From the NCBI RefSeq assembly GCF_009649955.1, contig NZ_CP045875.1, forward strand, positions 1,531,501 through 1,595,500: a DNA stretch of 64,000 bases, written 5' to 3'. Every line of letters begins with the position of its first letter. Positions within the stretch are counted from its first letter, which is position 1. This document shows, piece by piece, positions 1 to 8,151 of this stretch. Below the pieces are notes generated by a model. That model did not search any database, was not told the origin of the DNA, and saw nothing but the letters and a program-made list of their open reading frames with translations. This DNA comes from Heliorestis convoluta (lineage in GTDB: Bacteria; Bacillota; Desulfitobacteriia; Heliobacteriales; Heliobacteriaceae). A program made the position numbers and the translations under genes.

Positions 1-3
1 GTT

Positions 4-82
4 CCCTAGACATAACGGCTGCTCCTTTCACAGTTGTAGTTGGTGGTTAACTGTTGTTGGGGCAGTTGTAGTTTATCTAGGG
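4..82. repeat. Imperfect nested inverted repeat (hairpin)
   Basis: CCCTAGA at 4-10 pairs with TCTAGGG at 76-82. Inside it CTGCTCC pairs with GGGGCAG, and ACAGTT pairs with AACTGT. The 11-mer CAGTTGTAGTT occurs twice (31-41 and 63-73). There is no T-run, so it is not an ordinary terminator. It may be the end of an element or a structured RNA; function unknown. Confidence 0.5.
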
Positions 83-135
83 TGAGGGGAGAAGTGAAGG
101 GGGAAAATAGTGTCCAAAAAAATTGAAATTAACCA

Positions 136-185
136 TTGACTTTCCAACCTACACACTGTAGAATAAAAAACACTACACAATGTAG
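136..185 (+). promoter_or_regulatory. Promoter with two BlaI/MecI-type operators
   Basis: A -35 TTGACT (136-141), a 17-bp spacer and a -10 TAGAAT (159-164) form a good sigma-A promoter. The dyad CTACACACTGTAG (149-161) overlaps the -10, and a second dyad CTACACAATGTAG (173-185) lies 24 bp downstream. Paired TACA/TGTA half-sites over a promoter are typical of BlaI/MecI operators, and a BlaI-family gene lies at 816-1184. What it once drove is partly decayed (next feature). It may still serve the downstream blaI-M56 pair. Confidence 0.65.
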
Positions 186-208
186 GTTAAAAAACAGGGA
201 TATTTAGA

Positions 209-463
209 AGCACGAATTAGATCATTGGAAACGTAAGGGCTGAAGAATCTAATGCTTTTCACAAACGCATTCACGCTGGTTTAACCTTATTGTGTATCTG
301 TTTTGACGTGATATGGCTCGCTTTTGTGAAGTATTTTGAATTAAAGCGTTATTCGAGCCATGAATTCTCAAGAAAGGAGATGATACTGCGAGCTTTTTCT
401 CAATGTACTCTGGTAACCGACAAAAATGTCAAAGTGATAAATACCTTTAGTGATGAAAAATAG
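209..463 (+). pseudogene. Decayed fragment of an M56 (BlaR1-type) peptidase gene
   Basis: The stretch aligns at nucleotide level with about 1784-2048 of the intact M56 gene downstream. It matches the region from the HELTH zinc motif through the conserved ALHWFNP and RRYCELIL segments. It contains small indels and stop codons, so no reading frame survives. It sits directly behind the BlaI-type promoter, so an older blaR1-like gene was probably there and was lost by deletion after a duplication. Confidence 0.7.
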
Positions 464-500
464 CGAAGAAATCAAATAAAACTAAATGAGAGGTCTGAGC

Positions 501-743
501 ATGAAGATCAATCAGATTATTTCACTCATTTGTTTTTTTATTGGTATAACACTATGGATACCTAATATTGTATTTCAGATAGCATCACCTCTTTGGTTAT
601 TAACTTTTATTATTGCACCAATTGGGATCGTTTTTTCTATACGTGGAAAATCTAATATACTTTTAACCTTAAACTTATTGGTGTTGCTCAGTTTCTTTAT
701 CTTAATGTTTCTTGGATATTTAGCTTTAGTATTTACAAATTAA
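501..743 (+). CDS. Small hydrophobic membrane protein
   Basis: An 80-residue protein made almost entirely of two to three hydrophobic helices (residues about 5-25, 30-50 and 55-78) with very few charges. The start at 501 is preferred over the in-frame ATG at 486, because AGAGGT lies 7-8 nt upstream of 501 and nothing comparable precedes 486. It lies between the decayed M56 copy and blaI, so it may belong to the same regulated unit. I do not recognise the family. It could be an immunity-like or accessory membrane protein, but nothing in the sequence shows this. Confidence 0.55.
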   Translation: MKINQIISLICFFIGITLWIPNIVFQIASPLWLLTFIIAPIGIVFSIRGKSNILLTLNLLVLLSFFILMFLGYLALVFTN

Positions 744-815
744 AATGAAGCTGTTTTACTTTGTATGCCAATTTACATTCCCCTTAAGTCCCTTAAATAA
801 AGGAGCAGTATTTAC

Positions 816-1184
816 ATGAAAAAGATACAGAGAATGTCAGATGCAGAAAAACAAATTATGGAGTTTATATGGTCCGTCAAAGGCCCCGTAACGACGAAAG
901 ATATCATAGGTAATTTACCAGAAGGAAAGACATGGAAGAAGAACACAGTCATAACCTTTCTATCTCGCTTGACAGATAAAGGAATCCTTACAGCAACGAA
1001 AATAGGCAAAGCCCACCATTATGAACCTTGCCTAACAGAAGAAGAATATAAATTATTCGAAACAAAGCAATTTATTCAAGATGTTCATAAAGGATCACTC
1101 GTTGGCTTTTTAAGTACGCTTTGTGGTAGTGGTGATTTAACCAAGGAAGACATTGAAGAACTGAGAAAGAAACTGAAAGAGTGA
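816..1184 (+). CDS. blaI: BlaI/MecI/CopY family transcriptional repressor
   Basis: A 122-residue protein with the family's usual length and layout: an N-terminal winged helix (residues about 5-75, with the recognition-helix region KKNTVITFLSRLTDKG) and a C-terminal helical dimerisation segment. BlaI-type repressors bind TACA/TGTA dyads and are released when a partner M56 protease cleaves them. The partner gene starts 6 nt downstream. A GGAG-type RBS precedes the ATG. It is likely to act on the dyads at 149-185. The symbol marks the family only; nothing here points to beta-lactams. Confidence 0.85.
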   Translation: MKKIQRMSDAEKQIMEFIWSVKGPVTTKDIIGNLPEGKTWKKNTVITFLSRLTDKGILTATKIGKAHHYEPCLTEEEYKLFETKQFIQDVHKGSLVGFLSTLCGSGDLTKEDIEELRKKLKE

Positions 1185-1190
1185 GTTTTT

Positions 1191-2744
1191 ATGCTAAGTA
1201 GTATCTACAGTCAATTACTCACCCTGTCTATTGTAGCTAGCGGGCTATACCTTCTTTTCAAGCTAGTAAGCCCTACTACTTTGAAGCATTTCAGTCCCAG
1301 ATGGCACTATCTAACTTATCTGCTAGCTTACACTTTTTTTCTGATTCCTTATCACATGTTTCTACCCTGGCTGGATCTAACCTATCTTTACAGAGCGAGT
1401 CAAAATTCAGGGCTCTCTTACATAACTGAAGCAATCGATAAACAGAACTTGGTGATCCCACAGGAACAAGTGTATGTTACTTTTTCCTCTTACTATGACT
1501 TCTTACCTCATCTAATGATAGCTGGTACACTCATCTTTCTGACTGTTTTTTTGATTCAAAACTATCAATTGCATCGCCGTATTTTTCGCACCTGTCGACT
1601 ATCAGATAACAGACAGGCATTGAACGTTCTTGCTACATGTAAAAAAGAAATGAACATAACCAAAGAGATAGTCCTTTATCAGTCATCTTACGCATCAACG
1701 CCTTTTTTGTACGGTCTTTTTAAGCCTTGCATTGTATTACCGGATATCGAGTTTGCAGAAGAAGAGTTAAAGTATGTATTACAGCACGAATTGACCCATT
1801 GGAAACATAAGGACAACTGGTTGAAGGTTCTATTACTTTTCATAAACGCCCTTCATTGGTTTAACCCTATCGCTTACATGGCTCGACGTGACATGGATCG
1901 CTTTTGCGAACTAAATTGTGACCGAAGTGTTATAAGATCCATGAATTTCCAAGAAAAGAGACGATATTGCGAGCTTATTCTCAATGTACTTTGGAATGTA
2001 GCCGATAAAAATGCCAAGGTTATAGCTGCCTTTAGTAATGAGAAAAAACTGTTAGAAAGGAGAATAGAAATGATCTTGCAAAGTGAAGGTAGGAATAAAG
2101 TAGGGATTCAATTCATAGCAATCGTAATCACTGTAAGCCTTGCATTCATCGGTGTTGTCAGTGCGAATGCAGCTACCGAAAGAAAAAACGGAGTTATCGA
2201 AAGTACTATCCAACAGAACATAACTACAGAAGTCGCTGATAGATCATCCTTCCATGATAAAGCTGAACACCTTTTTCTAGACTCCTATGACGAAGCCAAT
2301 CCTAAAGGCGTTGATGAATGGCAAGAAAATAAAGCAACTGAGGAAGTTGACAACGCTTCTGCCCAGAATGAGATGGAAGATATATTTTTAGATTCATATT
2401 ATGAGAAAATACCTACAATTACAGAGGAAAGTCAAGTCGGTATAATGGCTGTGTATAGCATCAACAACTGGAACGTACCTGCCCACCAAAGCCGTTATGG
2501 CGTAAGTCGTCTTAGCATGACCCAAGGTGCTAAAGTCCCTTACGATATAACGTGGTCTCCCCAGCCTGGTGTAATACGTGTTGGCTTATACAATCACAAT
2601 ACAGGCAGATACTATTGGGCTACATCGTCTACGAGGCCACCACTTCGTGGAACGATAACAGTTTTAGAGACAGGTCTTTATAGTTTTGCAATCGGAAATG
2701 GTTCCGATAGAGCAGTTCTTGTGAATGGTTCTTTTACTTATTAG
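1191..2744 (+). CDS. M56 family membrane metallopeptidase (BlaR1-like) with non-PBP sensor domain
   Basis: A 517-residue protein. The N-terminal half has the M56 architecture: membrane helices near residues 5-25, 40-60 and 105-125, then the zinc motif H199-E-L-T-H203 and the conserved LHWFNP segment. A last membrane helix lies near 305-328. BlaR1 and MecR1 continue into a penicillin-binding domain with an STxK serine. Here the outer part (about 330-517) has no such motif. It has two acidic repeats built around FLDSY (near 362 and 399), then a beta-rich domain with VPYDITWSP and GLYSFAIG. It is probably a signal-responsive protease that cleaves the adjacent BlaI. The ligand is unknown. Confidence 0.8.
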   Translation: MLSSIYSQLLTLSIVASGLYLLFKLVSPTTLKHFSPRWHYLTYLLAYTFFLIPYHMFLPWLDLTYLYRASQNSGLSYITEAIDKQNLVIPQEQVYVTFSSYYDFLPHLMIAGTLIFLTVFLIQNYQLHRRIFRTCRLSDNRQALNVLATCKKEMNITKEIVLYQSSYASTPFLYGLFKPCIVLPDIEFAEEELKYVLQHELTHWKHKDNWLKVLLLFINALHWFNPIAYMARRDMDRFCELNCDRSVIRSMNFQEKRRYCELILNVLWNVADKNAKVIAAFSNEKKLLERRIEMILQSEGRNKVGIQFIAIVITVSLAFIGVVSANAATERKNGVIESTIQQNITTEVADRSSFHDKAEHLFLDSYDEANPKGVDEWQENKATEEVDNASAQNEMEDIFLDSYYEKIPTITEESQVGIMAVYSINNWNVPAHQSRYGVSRLSMTQGAKVPYDITWSPQPGVIRVGLYNHNTGRYYWATSSTRPPLRGTITVLETGLYSFAIGNGSDRAVLVNGSFTY

Positions 2745-2774
2745 TCTGGACTTTATTGTGGGGGAGGTGATCCC

Positions 2775-2968
2775 ATGAAATTGATAAATGCTAAATCCTG
2801 ATCAAGGCTACAAATGGCTATAATTACGAAAGCCTTGAATATTCAAAAGGAGCGACTGTTACGATAAGCAATGCACAAAGTGACGTTACTTACACTGTTA
2901 TCATCTTGAACACATCAACCAATAATATGATTGCAAAAGTTGATATTACAAGTTATATCAAGTGTTAA
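2775..2968 (+). pseudogene. Broken small secreted/beta-domain ORF
   Basis: An ATG at 2775 with a good GGAGGTGA site 6 nt upstream opens MKLINAKS and stops at 2799-2801. A second open frame starts at 2801 and runs to TAA at 2966-2968, ending in NMIAKVDITSYIKC. Together they look like a short protein whose signal-peptide region was lost by deletion and frameshift. The remaining part is Thr/Ser/Asn-rich and beta-like, similar in style to the C-terminal domain of the M56 protein just upstream. No function can be assigned. Confidence 0.45.
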
Positions 2969-2993
2969 TTGATTACCATTTAAATATATAGAG

Positions 2994-3037
2994 CCTTCAG
3001 ATCAAGATACCCGTCAAAGTAACTTTTGATCTGAAGG
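2994..3037. repeat. 12-bp perfect inverted repeat
   Basis: CCTTCAGATCAA (2994-3005) pairs perfectly with TTGATCTGAAGG (3026-3037) across a 20-nt loop, and a small GGGC/GCCC hairpin follows directly. There is no T-run. It lies between the broken ORF and the truncated 23S rRNA gene and could mark the end of a lost mobile element. Confidence 0.4.
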
Positions 3038-3145
3038 GCGTGCCCAATAGCCTTGCATCAAAGTAAAAAAATACAAAAAAATCTATTAGCAACCTGTGAT
3101 TTTTTCGTTGGATACAAGTCGACCGAAGGAAGATATCCCTTCTCA

Positions 3146-3520
<375 letters not shown>

Positions 3521-3582
3521 TACTCTATTACATCGCGAATATTTCTCTGTGTAGCTTTCAGGGAGCAACCTTGTAGATATTG

Positions 3583-3658
3583 GGCCCGTTGGTCAAGTGG
3601 TCTAAGACACCGCCCTTTCACGGCGGTAACAGGGGTTCGAATCCCCTACGGGTCACCA
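3583..3658 (+). tRNA. tRNA-Glu (anticodon TTC)
   Basis: A 76-nt cloverleaf with acceptor GGCCCGT/ACGGGTC, discriminator A and an encoded CCA. The anticodon stem CCGCC/GGCGG closes loop CTTTCAC, giving anticodon TTC at 3617-3619. It lies 62 nt after the 23S fragment, as tRNAs often do behind rRNA operons. Glu-tRNA is also the precursor for the HemA/HemL pathway encoded at 53.7-63.2 kb. Confidence 0.95.
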
Positions 3659-3673
3659 TTATTAAAGAATCAA

Positions 3674-3709
3674 AACCGTTAAGAGTATGATGCTCTTAAC
3701 GGTTTTTTT
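3674..3709 (+). terminator. Rho-independent terminator after tRNA-Glu
   Basis: The 12-bp stem AACCGTTAAGAG/CTCTTAACGGTT is followed by seven T residues. Confidence 0.9.
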
Positions 3710-3830
3710 ATGGAAAAGCGATAAAAATGAGCTCCTTTCGGATAATACTTTTACTCAACCGATCACAGATCTTTTCATAGTTTGGTTCGAGACATAGAAT
3801 AAGTTTTTCTGTAGAACCAGACGACATATG

Positions 3831-3858
3831 TTGACAAAGGTTTGTTCTATGTGATAAT
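3831..3858 (+). promoter_or_regulatory. Sigma-A type promoter for the LapA-like gene
   Basis: TTGACA (3831-3836), a 16-bp spacer and GATAAT (3853-3858) lie just upstream of the RBS and start at 3881. Confidence 0.6.
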
Positions 3859-3880
3859 TTTTACGTAAGAGGTGATCACC

Positions 3881-4288
3881 ATGCAATGGTCAATTATACT
3901 TGCCCTGGTAAGTGCACTTATTGTTGCACTCTTAGCGATTGCCAATATCGAAATCGTAACCATCCACTATATTGTAGGCTCAGTAAACTTGCCTTTGATC
4001 ATCGTTATCCTTGGTTCGACTTTATTAGGTGTCCTAATTGGTGGACTTCTTAGCTTTATCCGCCAGAGCAAAATGCGTAGAGATCAGAAAAAGCTAGAGA
4101 AAGATCTCGTCCTCTTAGAAGAAACATTGCGCCAAGAGCGGAACGAGAAAAAAGCACTTGCTTTACAAGTGGCAACATTAAAAGATGAAGAACCTTCTTC
4201 TTTTCAATCCTACATAAGCAAACAAAAAAGTTCCTTTGAAAAAAATGATGAGTCAGAAAACCGAGAAAAAAGTAAAGAATCGGAGTAA
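3881..4288 (+). CDS. LapA-domain (DUF1049-like) membrane protein
   Basis: A 135-residue protein with two hydrophobic helices (about 3-25 and 38-62) and a glycine-rich turn GVLIGGLLS. A cytoplasmic coiled coil of Lys/Glu/Arg-rich heptads follows (about 70-110), then a charged, Ser/Glu-rich tail. This is the layout of LapA-domain proteins, whose role in Firmicutes is not settled. ATG 3881 is preferred over GTG 3872 because AAGAGGTG lies 6-7 nt upstream. A promoter and a terminator flank it, so it is likely monocistronic. Confidence 0.7.
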   Translation: MQWSIILALVSALIVALLAIANIEIVTIHYIVGSVNLPLIIVILGSTLLGVLIGGLLSFIRQSKMRRDQKKLEKDLVLLEETLRQERNEKKALALQVATLKDEEPSSFQSYISKQKSSFEKNDESENREKSKESE

Positions 4289-4749
4289 GAAGCGCTATGA
4301 GATCGAAGATTGGCTAAACAAAGCCTGGCTAAAAGGAAGCATAATACGATACAGAAGTCTATGGCAGTGATCTTGCCATAGACTTTTTCTTAATGAAGGG
4401 AAATCACACCAAATTCAAGGGATGGAATAAAATATGAAAGATGGTAAGGAAGGATGGTTGTGGGATGAGAGTATTTTCCTAAGAGATGTTTTTTTTGCAA
4501 AAAAGAGAAGATATTAAAGGAATCTTGGCTGTACATATAGAAAAAATCATAACCACAATCACAAAAACATAGACATAAATGATAATCACATAAATGACAG
4601 CTACAAATTAGTATAAGAGGTTTAACAGATCCTATCCAATCCTCTTTTCGCTTGCCTTTTTTAAGAAAAAAGGTTTATAACAATGAGGTGGCCGTCGTGA
4701 ATAAAATAGGTATATCAAAACGAAACGATTGACTTGGGGAGGAGACTCT
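4289..4749. other. 461-bp intergenic region
   Basis: It holds the terminator at 4356-4390 and an AT-rich stretch with a short direct repeat ACATAAATGA (around 4570-4600). There is a weak hairpin of TTTTTT and AAAAAA arms near 4660-4672. I see no convincing gene. It presumably carries the promoter of the 4750 gene. Confidence 0.5.
4356..4390 (+). terminator. Rho-independent terminator
   Basis: AGTCTATGGCA (4356-4366) pairs with TGCCATAGACT (4374-4384) and is followed by TTTTTCT. It ends the LapA-like transcript. Confidence 0.8.
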
Positions 4750-6498
4750 ATGATTAAGAGCAAAGTCTTCAATAGCAAGGCTATTATTCGCATTAAAAAT
4801 GGCCTTTGCGAAACGACCGAAGACATTTTCTCCAGCCATTTCTTTAAGGATGTTATTCGGCTTTGTATCAATGATCTACAAGCCAAACAATCTCCTTTGC
4901 TGGGAATCTTCGGTGATAAGACCATCGATGAGCAAAATATCGATTTATTAATTGAGGCATTGCGTCACCTTTCCAAAATGCCTATAAAAGCCGTAACGGC
5001 TGTCGTAGATGATTCAGAAGTATTTTTCCGTGACAGCACTTTGCTGGCTCACTTTGTTCAATATCTCTATGATTTTTGGATTGGCTTTGAGAGATTTACC
5101 ATTTGCGAAGCAGAAGGAGAAATCTTTGACAAACGCTTATCCAATCAGTTTAGCCGCTCTGTTGATAGACTGAACGGCCTTATCCAAAAAGCTTATCAAG
5201 ACATAGAAGATAATATTTCTATGAACTATGTGCGCATTCACCGGCAAGTGATTGCGGGAGGCGATATCTCTGCTGTTGGTATGCGTAAAGAAATTCCCTA
5301 CCCTGAGCTATACAAAGATTTGAATCGTATCCAGATTATTCGAAAAGTCCTTTTGTACCCACCCCTTGTGCTTGACCCGTCCATGAATAAGCGTACGGGA
5401 CAATTTATCAAAATTGATCAAAATCCAATGAAACACTGCCAGCTCAATCCTGATGAGTGGCTATGCTATCCTGCGAAAGTCGGCCCATTGCTCATTAACA
5501 TTTATTTTCATGAAACATTTATCGATCTAGGCCTTTCTCTATGCAATCTTTTTGACCTCGCCAATCCAGAAGAGCTAAAAAGAAAGCCTGATGCCGTTTA
5601 CTTGTTTGGTGTTCCTGACGACTCTCTTGATGGTCTCGCATCTTTTCCCACCGTCTTTTATGACGACGAGGAAAACGATATGCTTGTTGCCGCAATTCCC
5701 AATCGTCAGCAATTTGGCTACTTTGGCTACTTAAAGAAAATGGTGCTTACACTTCATAACATCAAAATGATGAAACAAGGAAAATGGCCTTTTCACGGTG
5801 CTCTGGTACGAATTACATTGAAAGATGGCAAATCAGCTACAATTCTTATGATTGGCGATACAGGCGCTGGTAAATCAGAAACGCTAGAAGCTTTTCGAGT
5901 CATTGGTGGAGAAGAAATAGGAGAAATGCTTATCATCGCTGATGATATGGGCTCTTTACAAATTGATGAGCAAGAAGGTATTTTGGGTTACGGGACCGAG
6001 ATTGGCGCCTTCCTACGTATTGACGACTTGCAATCGGGCTATGCTTTTGGGCAACTGCATCGGTCAATTATTATGAGCGCCGGTCGAGTGAATGCTCGAA
6101 TCGTTATTCCTGTAACAGACTTCAAAAGTGTTATCAGTGGTCACCAGATTGACTTTATCCTATATTGCAACAATTACGACGAAGTGGACGAAGATCGTCC
6201 TTTGCTAGAACCTTTTTCCACTGCAGAAGAAGCTTTAGACGTCTTTCGAAAAGGTGCTGTTATGAGCAAAGGGACGACCACCTCCAGTGGCCTTGTCTAC
6301 AACTACTTTGGAAACATCTTCGGACCTGTTCAGTATAAAAAGATGCATGATGAACTGGCTGAAAAATATTTCGCCGCTTTTTTCGAGAAAGGCGTCTATG
6401 TAGGACAACTGCGAACCCGACTGGGCTTACCAGGTTGGGAGTTCAAAGGTCCTGAAGAAGCAGCTCGTGAATTGGCCAAACAAATACGTAACCGCTGA
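4750..6498 (+). CDS. PEPCK/HPr-kinase-like P-loop protein, function unknown
   Basis: A 582-residue soluble protein. A P-loop GDTGAGKSET lies near residue 369, with IIADDMGSLQ about 30 residues later. That spacing and the acidic pair resemble the nucleotide site of phosphoenolpyruvate carboxykinases and HPr kinases. The later segment AGRVNARIVIPV and the C-terminal arginine-rich part also fit that superfamily. The first 300 residues have no motif I recognise. The start at 4750 follows GGGGAGGAG at 6-8 nt; the in-frame ATG at 4729 lacks an RBS. Substrate unknown; it could be a protein or small-molecule kinase. A strong terminator follows. Confidence 0.55.
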   Translation: MIKSKVFNSKAIIRIKNGLCETTEDIFSSHFFKDVIRLCINDLQAKQSPLLGIFGDKTIDEQNIDLLIEALRHLSKMPIKAVTAVVDDSEVFFRDSTLLAHFVQYLYDFWIGFERFTICEAEGEIFDKRLSNQFSRSVDRLNGLIQKAYQDIEDNISMNYVRIHRQVIAGGDISAVGMRKEIPYPELYKDLNRIQIIRKVLLYPPLVLDPSMNKRTGQFIKIDQNPMKHCQLNPDEWLCYPAKVGPLLINIYFHETFIDLGLSLCNLFDLANPEELKRKPDAVYLFGVPDDSLDGLASFPTVFYDDEENDMLVAAIPNRQQFGYFGYLKKMVLTLHNIKMMKQGKWPFHGALVRITLKDGKSATILMIGDTGAGKSETLEAFRVIGGEEIGEMLIIADDMGSLQIDEQEGILGYGTEIGAFLRIDDLQSGYAFGQLHRSIIMSAGRVNARIVIPVTDFKSVISGHQIDFILYCNNYDEVDEDRPLLEPFSTAEEALDVFRKGAVMSKGTTTSSGLVYNYFGNIFGPVQYKKMHDELAEKYFAAFFEKGVYVGQLRTRLGLPGWEFKGPEEAARELAKQIRNR

Positions 6499-6509
6499 CT
6501 CCTTGTAAA

Positions 6510-6559
6510 AAGAGGCTCAGAAAAGTAGAAAATCAACTGCTTTTCCGGGCTTCTTTTTT
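6510..6559 (+). terminator. Rho-independent terminator
   Basis: The 19-bp stem 6510-6528/6537-6555 has one mismatch and a few G-T pairs. It is followed by a T-run and ends the P-loop gene. Confidence 0.85.
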
Positions 6560-6676
6560 CTTGCGAATAACAAATAGAGCACAGATTGTGAATATATTTC
6601 CAATTACAAAACAGGATAATAGAATTTTCTATAGAATTAGTTACTGTTATAGGGAAAGAGAAAAGAGGGTTATGTC

Positions 6677-8110
6677 TTGAAATACAAAGAACTTTCAGAA
6701 GATACAGAAAGATTGCTTAATAATCTGATAGATTGCTTTGCCATCTATCAAGCCCTTCTTGATGAAAAAGGAGACCCAGAAGATTTTACTGTTGTCTACC
6801 TCAATCGTGCAGCCCTTCAGTTTATTCGACGAGGAAAAGAAGATATTATCGGAAGAAAATTAAGTGACCTTATTCCAAATTTTCGGCGCTCCCGAATGTT
6901 TGTACTCCTCTGTGACGTTGTGAAAAAGAATAGACCTACAGAAATGGATTGCTTTGAATCGCTTAACTTTGCCCATGAGAGGAAGCTCGCCCAGGTTAGA
7001 ATCAGTTACTATAAGGAAAAGACAGTGGCCGTTTCCTGGCGTGATCAATCACAACAGATAGAAATGGAAGAGTCTTTTTATCAGTGTGAGGAACGTTTTC
7101 ACAAAATTTTTAACGCCAGTCCCATTCCTATGATGATTTTTGATTTTGCGACTGAAGCTATTATTAATGTTAATCAAAGTTTTTTGCAGATCGCAGAATA
7201 TGATCGAGAAGAGGTAGTAGGTCGAACGACAAAAAATATTCTGCTTTACGATAGAATGGAAGATCGCAGTAAAATATACAAGCAGATAGGAGAAAGAGGA
7301 TCCATTCGTAATTATCAATTGAATTTTCGCACTAGAACAAACCGATTGTGGGTAGGCTTATTTTCAGCGGAATTGATAACAATTAACAAAAAACCTTGTC
7401 TCTTGGTCCAGATTAATGATATTACAGATAAAAAAAAGTTAGAGAATGAATTAATTCGGTTAGAACGATTAAATCTTGTCGGTCAACTAGCAGCAGGTAT
7501 TGGCCATGAGATACGCAACCCTTTAACAAGCGTACGAGGTTTTTTGCAGCTCCTACAAGGAAAGAAAGAGCTTGAACATTACGATAACTATTTTGATTTG
7601 ATGATCGACGAACTTGATCGCGCGAATCAAATTATCACTGATTATCTTTCTCTTTCTACAATAAAGCATGATAGGAGAGAGGAAAAAGAGCTTCACTCTA
7701 TTGTTCTGGCTCTTCATCCTTTAATTCAAGCAGAAGCATTAAATGCGAACAAACATGTCAGATTCGATGTACAAGAAATACCGATTTCTCTCTACATCGA
7801 TGAACAAGAAATAAAACAATTATTATTGAATATGGTGCGCAATGGCTTTGAAGCCATGTCAGATGGTCAGACTTTATCGATACGTACTTACATGTCTGGT
7901 GATGAAGTCATTCTAGCAATTCAAGATGAAGGCAAGGGCATTGATGTGGACATTCTATCTAAGCTTGGTACACCATTTATGACTTCTAAAGAAGCTGGGA
8001 CCGGTCTGGGTTTAGCCATTTGCTACAATCTTGCTGCTAGAAATAACGCAACAATTCATGTTGAAACGAGTGATAAGGGCACCACCTTTTATATACTTTT
8101 TAAGAATTAA
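6677..8110 (+). CDS. PAS-domain sensor histidine kinase (sporulation-kinase-like)
   Basis: A 477-residue protein with a TTG start behind AAAGAGGG. It has two PAS-like domains (about 10-125 and 132-250), the second with FNASPIPMMIFD. A HisKA segment carries the phospho-acceptor H277 in GHEIRNPL, followed by a GHKL ATPase domain (N box NMVRNGFEAM, G1 DEGKGI, G2 GTGLGLAIC). There is no membrane helix, so it senses a cytoplasmic signal. Domain content resembles Bacillus KinA/KinE-type kinases feeding Spo0A. There is no response regulator next to it, so it is an orphan kinase. Confidence 0.85.
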   Translation: MKYKELSEDTERLLNNLIDCFAIYQALLDEKGDPEDFTVVYLNRAALQFIRRGKEDIIGRKLSDLIPNFRRSRMFVLLCDVVKKNRPTEMDCFESLNFAHERKLAQVRISYYKEKTVAVSWRDQSQQIEMEESFYQCEERFHKIFNASPIPMMIFDFATEAIINVNQSFLQIAEYDREEVVGRTTKNILLYDRMEDRSKIYKQIGERGSIRNYQLNFRTRTNRLWVGLFSAELITINKKPCLLVQINDITDKKKLENELIRLERLNLVGQLAAGIGHEIRNPLTSVRGFLQLLQGKKELEHYDNYFDLMIDELDRANQIITDYLSLSTIKHDRREEKELHSIVLALHPLIQAEALNANKHVRFDVQEIPISLYIDEQEIKQLLLNMVRNGFEAMSDGQTLSIRTYMSGDEVILAIQDEGKGIDVDILSKLGTPFMTSKEAGTGLGLAICYNLAARNNATIHVETSDKGTTFYILFKN

Positions 8111-8147
8111 AAAGCACCCGCGGTCTAGATTGACCATGGGTGCTTTT
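8110..8147. terminator. Bidirectional terminator between convergent genes
   Basis: AAAAGCACCC (8110-8119) pairs with GGGTGCTTTT (8138-8147). A/T tracts on both sides serve the kinase on the plus strand and the protease on the minus strand. Confidence 0.8.
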
Positions 8148-8151
8148 CCTT

